Shown here: piece by piece, positions 44,090 through 52,842 of the stretch | Layout: each line of letters begins with the position of its first letter | How positions within the stretch are numbered: the first letter of the stretch is position 1 | NCBI GenBank assembly: GCA_905197955.1 | Contig: CAJKAR010000013.1 | Location: forward strand, 33,646 to 97,645 | From: an uncultured Lentisphaeria bacterium | Lineage (GTDB): Bacteria > Verrucomicrobiota > Lentisphaeria > Victivallales > UBA1829 | Direction: 5' to 3' | Length of the DNA: 64,000 bases | Position numbers and translations under genes: made by a program | Notes under the pieces: generated by a model | What the model was told of the DNA's origin: nothing | What the model saw: the letters and a program-made list of their open reading frames with translations, nothing else | Database searches by the model: none

Positions 44090-44740
44090 TTACGGCTGAG
44101 CAGCCTTTACAGCGGGAGCAGTCTTTGCCGCAGGGACACTCTTTGCAGCGGGAGCCGCCGGAAGTTTGTTGAACTGCAATGAGATGGAAGCAACCTTCAA
44201 TTCCGTTTTGCTCGCCCAGGACATAATCACAACATTCGCAAACAGATTCTGTGCAAGACGTTCTTTGGAAAGGGTCCACTCCGAAACCGTCTTATTCCAA
44301 TCCTTTCCCGGCTTGAGAACCTGTTCCAGTTTGACCGGACTGCCATCCGCCCGCTTGAGCCAGACAAGTCCTTTTCCCTTCTCCACGGAGAAGAAGCGTA
44401 TCTGAATGAGTCCGCCGCCGTTATGTTCGGTCACAAGACGGATCCGGCGCGGACCGTTCACCGGCAGACGGAACGGCTTGCTCTCCACCTGAATCAGACC
44501 TTTCGCCGGAGCGGTAAATTTCAGGACCAGCGCATTCGGATGTGCGGCATCCCCGGTGCTGATCCGCTGCACGGAACCTTTTGCACCGTCAAAGAATCCG
44601 GTATTCCATCCTGCGGCAGTTGCTCCGCCCTGCGCAAAATTGCCATTTTCCACCAAAGAGTTTTCCCAGGAGACCTGCGCTGCCGCCTGAACGGCAAATG
44701 CCAACGCACCGACAAGAAACATTCTTTTGCAAATTCTCAT
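44090..44740 (-). CDS. Secreted stand-alone carbohydrate-binding-like module
   Basis: 216 residues with a signal peptide ending near AQAAAQ. The body is one beta-sandwich-like module closely similar to residues 25-195 of the next gene: LVENGNFAQGG versus LVKNGSFTQGS, WNTGFFDGAKGSVQ versus WNPGFFDGAKGSVE, SEWTLSKERLAQNLFANVVIMSWAS versus a matching stretch. The C-terminus is a low-complexity Ala/Pro/Lys tail with hexapeptide repeats (PAAKSV, PAAKTA, PAVKAA), likely a flexible or wall-interacting linker. AAAGGA precedes the ATG. No catalytic motif is seen. Confidence 0.72.
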   Translation of the reverse strand: MRICKRMFLVGALAFAVQAAAQVSWENSLVENGNFAQGGATAAGWNTGFFDGAKGSVQRISTGDAAHPNALVLKFTAPAKGLIQVESKPFRLPVNGPRRIRLVTEHNGGGLIQIRFFSVEKGKGLVWLKRADGSPVKLEQVLKPGKDWNKTVSEWTLSKERLAQNLFANVVIMSWASKTELKVASISLQFNKLPAAPAAKSVPAAKTAPAVKAAQP

Positions 44741-44771
44741 TTCTTTAATTCCTTTCTATTGCAAATCATGA

Positions 44772-45449
44772 TTAACGAAAAGTTGCTGTATGCAGAGTTT
44801 TATTCGGGAAACGGAACTGGAAGGCATTTCCGCCAACACAGAGGACCCAGGTCATCAGAGTACCGTGCGGAGCGGAGATGTCATTGCCGATACCAACGGA
44901 ACTGACATTCACTGCGTTGATGAACGGTGCGGGCACTTCCCGACGGGACGGTCCACCCTCGCGTTCCGTCAGATACATCGTCGCGGAAGGCCGCTGAACA
45001 CGGATGATCTTCGAAATCCAGCCGGTCACATTCCCGAAACACATGGGATTGTATACCGCATAGCCGCAGGAATTCCGCGGATGAAAATCCGGATAAAAGC
45101 CATCCTTCACAACTGGACGGGCAGGACAATGAAACACGGCCCCTCCCATCTTGCTGGACCATCCCATATAATACCCCAGCTTGCATTCCCAGCTTTCCTT
45201 GTAACGGAACGCGGATTCATCATAGATCGCCGCCGTGTACGGCATGCAGTCCTGGTTATCTCCAGTATACTGCTGCAATGCAATCCCGCAACTGCGCAGA
45301 TTTCCTCCACAGGCAATCGCCTGTCCCTTTGCCTTCGCACTGTTCAGGGCAGGAAGCAGAAGAGATGCAAGAATTGCAATAATTGCGATTGTGATTAAAA
45401 GTTCTATCAATGTGAACTTTGCCCCTTCTGAAAAACCTCTTCCCTTCAT
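44772..45449 (-). CDS. Pseudopilin-like protein of cassette A
   Basis: 225 residues. An N-terminal type IV pilin/type II secretion prepilin segment, KFTLIELLITIAIIAILAS, has the conserved Glu at mature position 5 and a long hydrophobic helix. The residue before Phe is Lys, not the usual Gly of prepilin peptidase sites. The C-terminal globular part has eight or so cysteines and ends with HGTLMTWVLCVGGN, a degenerate form of the H-x9-DG motif of Planctomycetes/Lentisphaerota pseudopilins. GGAG precedes the ATG. It lies between the regulator and the secreted proteins of cassette A. Confidence 0.85.
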   Translation of the reverse strand: MKGRGFSEGAKFTLIELLITIAIIAILASLLLPALNSAKAKGQAIACGGNLRSCGIALQQYTGDNQDCMPYTAAIYDESAFRYKESWECKLGYYMGWSSKMGGAVFHCPARPVVKDGFYPDFHPRNSCGYAVYNPMCFGNVTGWISKIIRVQRPSATMYLTEREGGPSRREVPAPFINAVNVSSVGIGNDISAPHGTLMTWVLCVGGNAFQFRFPNKTLHTATFR

Positions 45450-45563
45450 TTTGATCTCCTTTTTTTTGATATAAGATGTTTTGTCTTGTTGACACGTCGT
45501 TTTTTCAGGTTTCTCGCACCATTCAGTCGAGCTTCATCCATGCTCAAAGCCGAAATATTGAAC

Positions 45564-46709
45564 TCAGCTATTCGTATTTTCCATACTCACTGCTTGCTTC
45601 CGATGGACCGGCGGAGGAACACAGCCGCAGGACCGTCCCGGAATAAAAATAGGAGGAAGCAGAACACAATCCTGATCCGTCGCACGCCTGTTTTTCAGGC
45701 TGTGCAGAAGAGAGAGCAGGCGCTCCGCCATCCCGTGAAGATCGTGCCGCACTCCACTCAGAGGAACCGGCGCAAGCTCCTGCACCCAGGGAAGCTCACC
45801 GAACATGAAAAATCCGATATCCGATGGAATTCTGAGTCCGCGATCGCGTATCACATCCAGAGCCCCAAGCACCGCTCTGTCTCCTGAAACAGCCAACGCA
45901 TCCAGATCCGGACATTGTTCGAAAAGTTTCCGGGCAGCATTCTTTGCATCGTTAAAACAGAAAGGTTCAGCCTCTCCCAGCAGACGCGGATCGAATTCCA
46001 TCCCGTATTCGCTGAGGACTTCCCGGTAGGCATCCACCACAAGATAATGTTTCGCAAACGCGGATGTTCCGTTAATCATCCCGATTCTCCGGTATCCATG
46101 CTCGGCGAGATGGCGGATTCCGATTCGGACCTCCTCCGCATCATCATTGCCGACACAGGCGACCGGCTCTTTTCCAGATGGCCGTCCCAGCACAGCCACC
46201 GGAATCTTCCGACTCGCAAGAAAACGGAGCTCCCGATCATTCGGAATCAATCCGTTGATGAAAATACATCCTCCGCTCAGCTCATCCGCCATACCGAGGA
46301 GCTTGTTCTGAATCTGGTCCCGCCCTGTAAGCACCTCCATAAACAGACGGTGCCCCTTTTCCTCCAGCCGACAGCTCAGATCATGCAGAATCACGCGCCC
46401 GTAGAAATCGGCATCCAGATCGCTGTGATAACAGGTGCAGAAAACATGGACATCGCCTTCTTCCTGCCGGTTTTTCTCCGTCTCCTTGACAAGCGTGGAA
46501 AAATCCTGGCAGAGGAACGTCCCGCATCCCTGCATTCTGCGCAGGACCCCCTGCTGCTCCAGAGCCGCCACCGCTTCCCGCAGGGTATTGCGGCCAACTC
46601 CAATCAGTTTGCTGAGCTCTTCCTCAACCGGAAGTTTTTCTCCGACTTTCCAGGTTCCGGAATTGATCTGCTTTGTCAGGGAATGGATCGCTTTTTCACT
46701 TTTGGTCAT
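45564..46709 (-). CDS. GntR/LacI-type chimeric regulator of cassette A
   Basis: 381 residues. The N-terminal winged helix is GntR-type (GEKLPVEEELSKLIGVGRNTLREAVAALEQQGVLRRMQGCGTFL). Residues from about 85 form a LacI/GalR-like periplasmic-binding-protein sugar sensor (GCIFINGLIPND, AEHGYRRIGMINGT, DALAVSGDRAVLGALDVIRDRGLRIPSDIGFF). This AraR-like layout is usual for repressors released by a sugar. The start at 46709 uses AAGAAGGGA inside the end of the SGNH gene, seven bases upstream. It probably binds the palindrome at 47517-47533. Confidence 0.88.
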   Translation of the reverse strand: MTKSEKAIHSLTKQINSGTWKVGEKLPVEEELSKLIGVGRNTLREAVAALEQQGVLRRMQGCGTFLCQDFSTLVKETEKNRQEEGDVHVFCTCYHSDLDADFYGRVILHDLSCRLEEKGHRLFMEVLTGRDQIQNKLLGMADELSGGCIFINGLIPNDRELRFLASRKIPVAVLGRPSGKEPVACVGNDDAEEVRIGIRHLAEHGYRRIGMINGTSAFAKHYLVVDAYREVLSEYGMEFDPRLLGEAEPFCFNDAKNAARKLFEQCPDLDALAVSGDRAVLGALDVIRDRGLRIPSDIGFFMFGELPWVQELAPVPLSGVRHDLHGMAERLLSLLHSLKNRRATDQDCVLLPPIFIPGRSCGCVPPPVHRKQAVSMENTNS

Positions 46710-46716
46710 GCTCAAA

Positions 46717-47433
46717 TCATCCCTTCTTTTCCGTCTTCTGTTTTTCCGGAACGGCAGACTTGATCGTCTCGGCAATCTTCCTGCCGAGAGCGCGATTCGC
46801 CTCGCCGTTGAAATGAACCCCGTCCCGCCATTTCCCCGCGCATTCGCCGCGGTTCAGAAACGTATAGACATCAATCACAGGAAGCTGCTGCTCCTCCGCT
46901 ATTTTTTTCGCAATCTGATTGACCCGGAGAACCACGGAGTTGTAATATTCCGACTGAACCGGCGTGCAGAGCACAATGAAAATCCGAGATTCCGGACATC
47001 TGGCTTTCAGATACGCAACCGCCTTCCGGTACGCCTCCCTGTACTCCCGCAGATCGGTGAACTGACTGTGAAGACCGTTGTTAAAACAAATCACCGCATG
47101 TGGAGCAAACGAAAGAAATACATCCAGTTCCTGAAGATACAGCGGATCGGTCACACAGCGCGAAGTCGTCCACTGCGTGCAGTTCGCCAACCCGCGAAGC
47201 TCCTTTGCAACAACAGACTGATAGTCCCGGCAGATCGAATCGCCGATAAACAGAACTCTCGGTTTACTTTTGTCACTGAGATTCGTTGCAAAAAAGGTTG
47301 TCCACTCCATCGTCTCCCGGGCCCGGCTGGAACGGTCCAGCCTGTAATTGCGAAAATCAACCCTTTTTCCGTCCTCCGCATGGCAGGCCAGCAGAAAGCT
47401 CCAGACCATGCAGAACAAAAACAGATATCTCAT
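46717..47433 (-). CDS. Secreted SGNH/GDSL hydrolase
   Basis: 238 residues with a signal peptide that ends LLACHAEDG (possible lipobox LLAC). SGNH blocks: GDSICRDY with the nucleophile Ser (block I), a Gly/Asn region NNGLHSQF (blocks II-III), and DGVHFNGEANRALG with the Asp-His pair (block V). Such enzymes often remove acetyl or other acyl groups from polysaccharides. It is first in cassette A, so deacylation of the glycan before backbone cleavage is a reasonable inference. The start at 47433 (MRYLFLF) gives a clean signal peptide; ATG at 47454 is the alternative. Confidence 0.8.
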   Translation of the reverse strand: MRYLFLFCMVWSFLLACHAEDGKRVDFRNYRLDRSSRARETMEWTTFFATNLSDKSKPRVLFIGDSICRDYQSVVAKELRGLANCTQWTTSRCVTDPLYLQELDVFLSFAPHAVICFNNGLHSQFTDLREYREAYRKAVAYLKARCPESRIFIVLCTPVQSEYYNSVVLRVNQIAKKIAEEQQLPVIDVYTFLNRGECAGKWRDGVHFNGEANRALGRKIAETIKSAVPEKQKTEKKG

Positions 47434-47516
47434 TTTATCCGTTTCTCCTGTCATCTTTTCTCGTACTCTTCATTCTGAAAAACAAAAACAGAAGGATGCT
47501 GTAACGCATTCTCTTT

Positions 47517-47533
47517 CTATCATCCTATGATAG
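47517..47533. promoter_or_regulatory. Probable operator of cassette A
   Basis: CTATCAT-CCT-ATGATAG, a perfect 7-3-7 inverted repeat that overlaps the -10 box of the minus-strand promoter. Likely site for the regulator at 45564-46709. Confidence 0.6.
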
Positions 47534-47555
47534 CATGAATCTTTGCAAAAAGCAA
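47527..47555 (-). promoter_or_regulatory. Promoter of cassette A (extended -10)
   Basis: On the minus strand TTGCTT (47555-47550), a 17-bp spacer, TATCAT (47532-47527) preceded by TGC. It is about 95 bases upstream of the SGNH start. Confidence 0.65.
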
Positions 47556-47637
47556 ACAAACCTTGAAAAAAATTTTTATTTTTTTTCATTTTAGAAACAC
47601 TTCACGCTTAAACGGAGACAGGAAAAAGTGATTGGCA

Positions 47638-47661
47638 CAAAAAGAGGAATAAAGACCTCTT
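47638..47661 (-). terminator. Possible terminator of the alkA operon
   Basis: On the minus strand AAGAGG pairs with CCTCTT over an eight-base loop and is followed by TTTTT, 30 bases after the radical SAM stop codon. Confidence 0.5.
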
Positions 47662-47689
47662 CGCTCCTCCGGAATTCAGGATAACATCT

Positions 47690-48553
47690 TTATAAAAACA
47701 ACGGAACAGCTCCCGGACCGTTTTCATCGAGCGTTCCAGATGCCTGCTGAACGGATAGCTCCCGGCAGAGAGACTCCCGATCCTGCGGCAGACGACCGGC
47801 AAGCGGAACCGGATTGGATGTATGATTCGCCCGGAAAACCGTATGTTTCAGTTCCAGACCACAAATGATCTCCCGCAATTCTCCAACCGCCTGAAACTCC
47901 GTTACGGGAACATATCCGTCCGGCAGCGCGAGTCCGGGAAGTGGAATGAAACGGAGCGCGGAAAGCAGTGCCGGCTGCATGCAGTTCAAGGCAAATGCGG
48001 TTTGCCGGATATGGCTCTCCCGAAGAAGCTGTCCGCCGAGTCCGATCAGAATCATGACGGAACAGCGAAACCCAAGTTTCTGCGCAGTTATCACCGCAGA
48101 AATCATCTCATCCACCCGTTCCGTTTTTCCGAACAGATCCAGCACCTCCTGCGATCCGCTTTCCAATCCCATGTACAGCGTGTGGAGTTTAAGTTTCCGG
48201 AGCGTCGCCAGCTGCGATGCGCTTTTCCCGCAAATGGAACTTCCGTTCGCGTACACATTGACCCGGCAGAGACGCGGGAATGCCGCCTGGAGCGCTTCCA
48301 GATATGTTTTCAACCGCTCAAACGGAAGCGCCATAACATCGCCATCCGCAAGAAAAACTCTCGTTGTTTCCGGATACTCCCTCCCCGCCCCGGCAATCTC
48401 CGCAAGCACCTCGGTTTCCGGACGCAGACGATACTTCACCGTCTTGTACATCCCGCAGAATCTGCAACGGTTGTGAGGACAGCCGAATGCCACCTGAAAA
48501 ATTAAACTCTCCGCCTCCGCCGGAGGACGAAACAGCGGCTCTTCATATCTCAT
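47690..48553 (-). CDS. Radical SAM protein with a CX4CX2C cluster motif
   Basis: 287 residues. The N-terminal Fe-S motif is GCPHNRCRFCGMY, with spacing C-x4-C-x2-C and not the classic C-x3-C-x2-C. This variant is known in a COG1032-like subgroup. VFLADGDVMALPFERL and YMGLESGSQEVLDLFGK are further strands of the radical SAM barrel. The C-terminal part is short, and no auxiliary cluster or B12 domain is seen. Its start overlaps the alpha/beta hydrolase stop by four bases, so it is third in the alkA-hydrolase operon. Reaction unknown. Confidence 0.83.
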   Translation of the reverse strand: MRYEEPLFRPPAEAESLIFQVAFGCPHNRCRFCGMYKTVKYRLRPETEVLAEIAGAGREYPETTRVFLADGDVMALPFERLKTYLEALQAAFPRLCRVNVYANGSSICGKSASQLATLRKLKLHTLYMGLESGSQEVLDLFGKTERVDEMISAVITAQKLGFRCSVMILIGLGGQLLRESHIRQTAFALNCMQPALLSALRFIPLPGLALPDGYVPVTEFQAVGELREIICGLELKHTVFRANHTSNPVPLAGRLPQDRESLCRELSVQQASGTLDENGPGAVPLFL

Positions 48554-49371
48554 GCCTCTTTTCCCCCTTCTTCGGATGGAATGCCGGAATCGGAAATTTC
48601 ATTTTGCAGAATCTGAAAAAAGGAATCCGCCGCTTCCTGCTCGCGCCATGGCGTATGACCGCATCGCTCCAGTGGAAAAAAACGACATTTCATCCCATTT
48701 GCCTCCAGAATCCGGCGGACACCATCGGCTGGATGTGGATCAAAGGTCCCATGAATAATCGTGATCGGGACCCGAATATGCAGAAATGTCTTTTCGAGTC
48801 CGCCAGATGCACGAAGCGCCGCAGCCTCCTGCCATACACGGAGAAACATCTCTCCATCGAATGAGGCTTCCGGGGCAGTTACCCTCTCCATCGGATGAAA
48901 CGAATCGACTTTTTCACAGAGTTCCCCCAGACGCTTCAACAGAACATTCCGCCGATCCACCGGAGCTTTTGAAAACGCTTCAGTCAGGCGATCATACTCC
49001 TCTCGCTCGGCTGAAGAAAAACGGGCTCTCCGGACGGCATCAATTCCTTTTTCCGGACGCAGCGGTCCGCTTCCGATCAGAATCAGTTTCCGAACCTGTT
49101 CCGGATGCCGCTCCGCAAACAGCCCCGCAAGCCACGCCCCCCAGGAGTGGCCGATCAGAAGAACCGGAAGCCTCGAATTCGATTCCCGCAACTGTTCTTC
49201 AAGCTCCGCAAGAAGCGCTCCGATCGAATACTGAGACTGCAATGGTTCAAGAACTCCGCAGGCACAGCGTTTCGAAAGATTCTCTGCAAGATCCCCTGCG
49301 GAACCGATGCCACCGGGTCCGCCATGAATCACGACAATCTCAAAAGGAGAATTTCCATACGCTCTAATCAT
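48550..49371 (-). CDS. Alpha/beta hydrolase, proline-iminopeptidase-like
   Basis: 273 residues. VVIHGGPGGIGS has the HGGPG oxyanion-hole motif of the proline iminopeptidase/epoxide hydrolase group. GHSWGAWLAG gives the nucleophile Ser, ITIIHGTFDPHP the acid, and CGHTPWREQ the catalytic His. It is cytoplasmic with no signal peptide. AGAGAGG precedes the ATG, and it lies 15 bases after the alkA-like gene. Substrate unknown. Confidence 0.82.
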   Translation of the reverse strand: MIRAYGNSPFEIVVIHGGPGGIGSAGDLAENLSKRCACGVLEPLQSQYSIGALLAELEEQLRESNSRLPVLLIGHSWGAWLAGLFAERHPEQVRKLILIGSGPLRPEKGIDAVRRARFSSAEREEYDRLTEAFSKAPVDRRNVLLKRLGELCEKVDSFHPMERVTAPEASFDGEMFLRVWQEAAALRASGGLEKTFLHIRVPITIIHGTFDPHPADGVRRILEANGMKCRFFPLERCGHTPWREQEAADSFFQILQNEISDSGIPSEEGGKEA

Positions 49372-49386
49372 ACTTTCAATCCTCTC

Positions 49387-50001
49387 TCAGGAGACCGTCA
49401 ATCCGCCGTCCTTGAGTTTCCATAACCAGAGCGATGCAAGCGTTCCGTATGGCGAACAACGCTTCCGGAACCGTTCAAATTCCTCCTCGGAAAGGGAATT
49501 CTTCTTCAGCAGCATCATAATTCCGCGGCGGATCCCGAGATCCCGGAAACTCAGCACATCTCGTCTTCCGAGCGCAAAGATCAGAAGCATCTCCGCCGTC
49601 CAGACACCCACCCCCTTCAATTTCACGAGCTGAGCGATCACATCGGCATCCGCCAGATGCGCAAGCGATTCAAAATCAACACTTCCGGAAAGTTTTGCCT
49701 CTGCAATTCCCTTGAGATACTCAATTTTCCTGACCGACAATCCACAGGCGCGCAACGCTCCGGAATCGGCAGAAGCCAGTCTTTCCGCCGTGATCTCGCC
49801 GAGCAGCTCTTTCACTCTGCCGTAAATCACATCCGCCACCCGCACCGAAAGCTGCTGCGAAATAATGCTCTGCACAAGCGCGGGGAACAACTCTCCGAAA
49901 CATTCAAACCCTTCCGGAGCAATGGATTCCATACACTCCCGGAATTCCGGAACCTGTCTGCACAACGCCTTTTTTTCCTGATCCGTAACAGAAAACTTCA
50001 T
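49387..50001 (-). CDS. DNA-3-methyladenine glycosylase, HhH-GPD (AlkA-like)
   Basis: A 204-residue base-excision repair glycosylase removing alkylated purines. IISQQLSVRVADVIYGRV is the conserved helix. The helix-hairpin-helix is LVKLKGVGVWTAEMLLIFALGRRDVLSFRDLGIRRG, with the catalytic Asp in RDLG. It lacks the N-terminal AlkA domain, as in many short bacterial AlkA/MPG-II enzymes. GGAAGG precedes the ATG. It is the first gene of a three-gene operon with the alpha/beta hydrolase and the radical SAM protein. Confidence 0.88.
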   Translation of the reverse strand: MKFSVTDQEKKALCRQVPEFRECMESIAPEGFECFGELFPALVQSIISQQLSVRVADVIYGRVKELLGEITAERLASADSGALRACGLSVRKIEYLKGIAEAKLSGSVDFESLAHLADADVIAQLVKLKGVGVWTAEMLLIFALGRRDVLSFRDLGIRRGIMMLLKKNSLSEEEFERFRKRCSPYGTLASLWLWKLKDGGLTVS

Positions 50002-50114
50002 GAAACACCTTCCGCTGGATTGTCTTTTCCCCCACCCGGCTTAATCTAGCACAGTTTTGAAAAGAGACAACCCGCGCGGCTTCCGGCTGACTTGAAAATT
50101 TTTCCGTCACGATC

Positions 50115-50133
50115 TCCGGAACTCATTTCCGGA
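50115..50133 (-). terminator. Hairpin at the GH116 stop, weak terminator candidate
   Basis: TCCGGAA-CTCAT-TTCCGGA, a perfect 7-5-7 repeat spanning the stop codon. A T-rich run lies about 14 bases further along the minus strand, so it is not canonical. Confidence 0.35.
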
Positions 50134-52744
50134 TCTGAATCACATCCCCCTGTTTCAGAGAGAGCGGCGACTCGGCAAACAGCGTTTTTCCAGACCGGCG
50201 GAACGCAATCGTTTTTCCTCCGCAGGAACACTCGGAAGCCTCGAATCCGAGCTCCAGAGATTTCAATTCCATCGTTCCATGCAGAATCCGGATCTGCGCC
50301 CCCGATTCGTTTTCCTCATACACACCCCAGACCGTTCCCAGACTCCAGAACGACCGGAAATCACCGGAGAGCTTCGGAGCAAACCCGATCATTCCGCGCG
50401 TCATATCATAACGGAATCCGCTGTACGCCTGAAGCAATCCGTAGGATGCCATCGCACGTGCGTAATTGCTTCCGCATTCGATCTCGTTCCACGGATTGCG
50501 GCGGTAGCCGTCGTAACGTCCGCGGATCGCTTCGATCAGCGCAAGCCCCTTGTCGAGTTCTCCAAACATGACAAGATGCGCCGCGACCGCCCACTCAAAA
50601 CCAGTCATAGTCTCCTGATGATACGGCAGAGGAATCATCGGTTTTCCCTCCGTATGCGGCCAGGTGCAGATCAGGGTTCCGCCCTCATCATTCAGGGCGA
50701 ACTTGCGCCAGGAATTCACGATATCACGCATCCGTGGCACAAAATTGTACCGGTAAACCGCATTCAGAGTGGAATGGACGTGATCGGAATCCAGAATCTC
50801 CCCGATCCCGTAAAGCGAGGCGTACCATTGCGGCAGATGCATATCGATCTCACAGCCGTTGCCGATCTGATATTTGATCTCACCATGTTCTTCATCCCAG
50901 TAGACCGCTTCCGGATCATCCCAGGAATTTGTCTCGACATTGAAATATTTGAACTTCCGGAAAATGGAACGATCTCTGAGATCCGTCTTCTGAATATAAT
51001 ACTCTCCATTGAAGAGATTGGCATCGACCCAGCGGCGTCCTTTTTCAAAAAGAGCGAGACACTCTTTCCCGAACTCCGCTTCTGCGCAGACGGGCGCCAT
51101 CTCCGAAACAGCCTTCAATGCTGCAAGATAATGTCCGGTAAGCCACGCAGTCGGCCCGAAAAGTTCCATGTCCAGCGTGTGATGCTGACGCCCCGTGATC
51201 ACACCCGAACGGTCGGGATCCCAGCGATCCGGATTCTGATCGCTCCACGCATACTCCATCACGCGCTTGACGGAGCCCCAGACCCGCTTCAGCCATTCGT
51301 CATCTCCGGAGACTTTCCATTCCCGATACGTCTTCAGCACCTCGCCGAACGCTCCATCCACCGCAGGCCGCCCGTTCCCCGTCCACGACCGGATCCCCAG
51401 CGGAAGAAAGAGCCGGAAGTGAAGTCCGCCTTGCGAATCAAAATTATACGCGAACTGCGATTCGCGGATCGTCCGCTCCAGATCCGGAAACAGCAGCGCC
51501 AGCGCCTGAGCGTAATTCCAGACATGCGAACAGGATCCGAAACATGAACCGTAATCCCAGCCAAGTCCTTCCCATCCCCAGACCGTGCCATCCTCCACAC
51601 GCAGAAGGGTCGGCGTTTTCAGAATCGAAAGATTCGCGGAAACTCCCTCCAGAGCCGCACCGGGAATCGTGGTGGAAAACAGTGCATCATGAAAATCAAA
51701 CGTTCCCTGACGAAGCGTCTCATAATCCTTCCAGAGAGTCCGGGCCGCATCGAAAGCATCTTTCCATACCGTCGCATAATAGGTGCGCCAGAGATTTTTT
51801 CCGGGGAATTTCTGTTTTTCAATCAGCTCTTCGATTCGGCCGTCCCAGTCGTTTTTCGCCCACGGAGAGTACCACGATATGATGAACCGGACACATTTCT
51901 CCTCTCCGGGAGCAAGAGTCATATGCGCCGCAATACACCCGGTATCCGTTCCGTCCTTGCTTTTTGCAGTGGAATCGGCGGAATAGATCCGGTTTTTCAG
52001 TCTGCCCGGCGTTGTGAAATCATGCCAGAAGACCTCCAGCGGATCGCACCATCCCCCGCGGAACCAGTACTGCTGAAACGAGATCTCCTCCGCATCCGTG
52101 GAAAGCGCCATGCTCCCGGTGTGGAAATCATCCGCCGGAAGACCGCTGTTGAGGAAAAGGGTCGTAATTCCATTTTCACGGAAGAGTTCATGCACCGCCT
52201 CCGGAATCGCCTTCCATGGATTCGAAAGCGCACCGGAACAGGTATAATCCAGCACATCCGAAGTCGTGTTCCGAATCGTAATTTCAAAACAGGCGGCAGG
52301 AAGACCGGAACGAAGGGAATCGCCGGGAACAAAAACACTCCAGGCAGTCAGCCGGACCTCTCCCGGAAACGCCTCGTCGCGGAATTCAATCTCAGCAACG
52401 GGAAACTCGCCTTTGAAAACAGCATTTTTAAAATGCGGCATACCGGCAAGAGTATATGGCATCGGCCCCCAGCCCCAGCCGCGATAGGCATGATCCTTTC
52501 TGGTGAATTCCCCCTGATAGGAACCGGTCAGGTCGCCGTTCAGAATCCGGGCATCGACCACCTCTCCGTTTTTCTCCGCCCGGACCGCAAAATGGCTCAT
52601 TCCATTGCCGGAACCCTTGTTGGAACACTGATTGAAAATTTCCCAGTCGATCAGACGCCCGTTGCCCGCAAGCCCGATGCATCCTGCGCCGATTCCTCCA
52701 AGAGGAAACGATACCTGTGTCAGATGTTCGCCAGTCAGAATCAT
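50123..52744 (-). CDS. GH116 family beta-glycosidase (GBA2-like)
   Basis: 873 residues with the two-domain GH116 layout. The N-terminal beta domain (LGGIGAGCIGLAGNGRLIDWEIFNQ) matches the GBA2 N-terminal family. The (alpha/alpha)6 barrel carries CSHVWNYAQALALLFPDLERT, HHTLDMELFGPTAW (conserved Asp near the active site) and GYRRNPWNEIECGSNYARAMASYG. GH116 enzymes are retaining beta-glucosidases, beta-xylosidases or glucosylceramidases. No signal peptide is present, so it acts in the cytoplasm. It is divergent from an AraC-type regulator that probably controls it. GGGAG lies before the ATG. Confidence 0.85.
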   Translation of the reverse strand: MILTGEHLTQVSFPLGGIGAGCIGLAGNGRLIDWEIFNQCSNKGSGNGMSHFAVRAEKNGEVVDARILNGDLTGSYQGEFTRKDHAYRGWGWGPMPYTLAGMPHFKNAVFKGEFPVAEIEFRDEAFPGEVRLTAWSVFVPGDSLRSGLPAACFEITIRNTTSDVLDYTCSGALSNPWKAIPEAVHELFRENGITTLFLNSGLPADDFHTGSMALSTDAEEISFQQYWFRGGWCDPLEVFWHDFTTPGRLKNRIYSADSTAKSKDGTDTGCIAAHMTLAPGEEKCVRFIISWYSPWAKNDWDGRIEELIEKQKFPGKNLWRTYYATVWKDAFDAARTLWKDYETLRQGTFDFHDALFSTTIPGAALEGVSANLSILKTPTLLRVEDGTVWGWEGLGWDYGSCFGSCSHVWNYAQALALLFPDLERTIRESQFAYNFDSQGGLHFRLFLPLGIRSWTGNGRPAVDGAFGEVLKTYREWKVSGDDEWLKRVWGSVKRVMEYAWSDQNPDRWDPDRSGVITGRQHHTLDMELFGPTAWLTGHYLAALKAVSEMAPVCAEAEFGKECLALFEKGRRWVDANLFNGEYYIQKTDLRDRSIFRKFKYFNVETNSWDDPEAVYWDEEHGEIKYQIGNGCEIDMHLPQWYASLYGIGEILDSDHVHSTLNAVYRYNFVPRMRDIVNSWRKFALNDEGGTLICTWPHTEGKPMIPLPYHQETMTGFEWAVAAHLVMFGELDKGLALIEAIRGRYDGYRRNPWNEIECGSNYARAMASYGLLQAYSGFRYDMTRGMIGFAPKLSGDFRSFWSLGTVWGVYEENESGAQIRILHGTMELKSLELGFEASECSCGGKTIAFRRSGKTLFAESPLSLKQGDVIQIRK

Positions 52745-52760
52745 AAGTCCGCAACTCCCT

Positions 52761-52788
52761 TTGATTTTTGGTGTTCAGATGTTATTAT
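52761..52788 (+). promoter_or_regulatory. Promoter of the AraC-type regulator gene
   Basis: TTGATT (52761-52766), 16-bp spacer, TATTAT (52783-52788). It overlaps the oppositely oriented GH116 promoter, and both use the same AT-rich -10 block. Confidence 0.5.
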
Positions 52789-52812
52789 ACTACAAAAGAA
52801 GAACTTTGTGAA
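52784..52812 (-). promoter_or_regulatory. Promoter of the GH116 gene
   Basis: On the minus strand TTCACA (52812-52807), 17-bp spacer, TATAAT (52789-52784). The two face-to-face promoters cannot be occupied by polymerase at once. Confidence 0.6.
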
Positions 52813-52842
52813 TGCAAAAACACGGAGAAAGGATATCTTTTT

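Noticed and set aside
44093..44164. A tandem repeat taken for a CRISPR or mobile repeat
   Set aside because: It is a coding repeat of three 18-base units giving Pro-Ala-Ala-Lys hexapeptides in the tail of a secreted protein.
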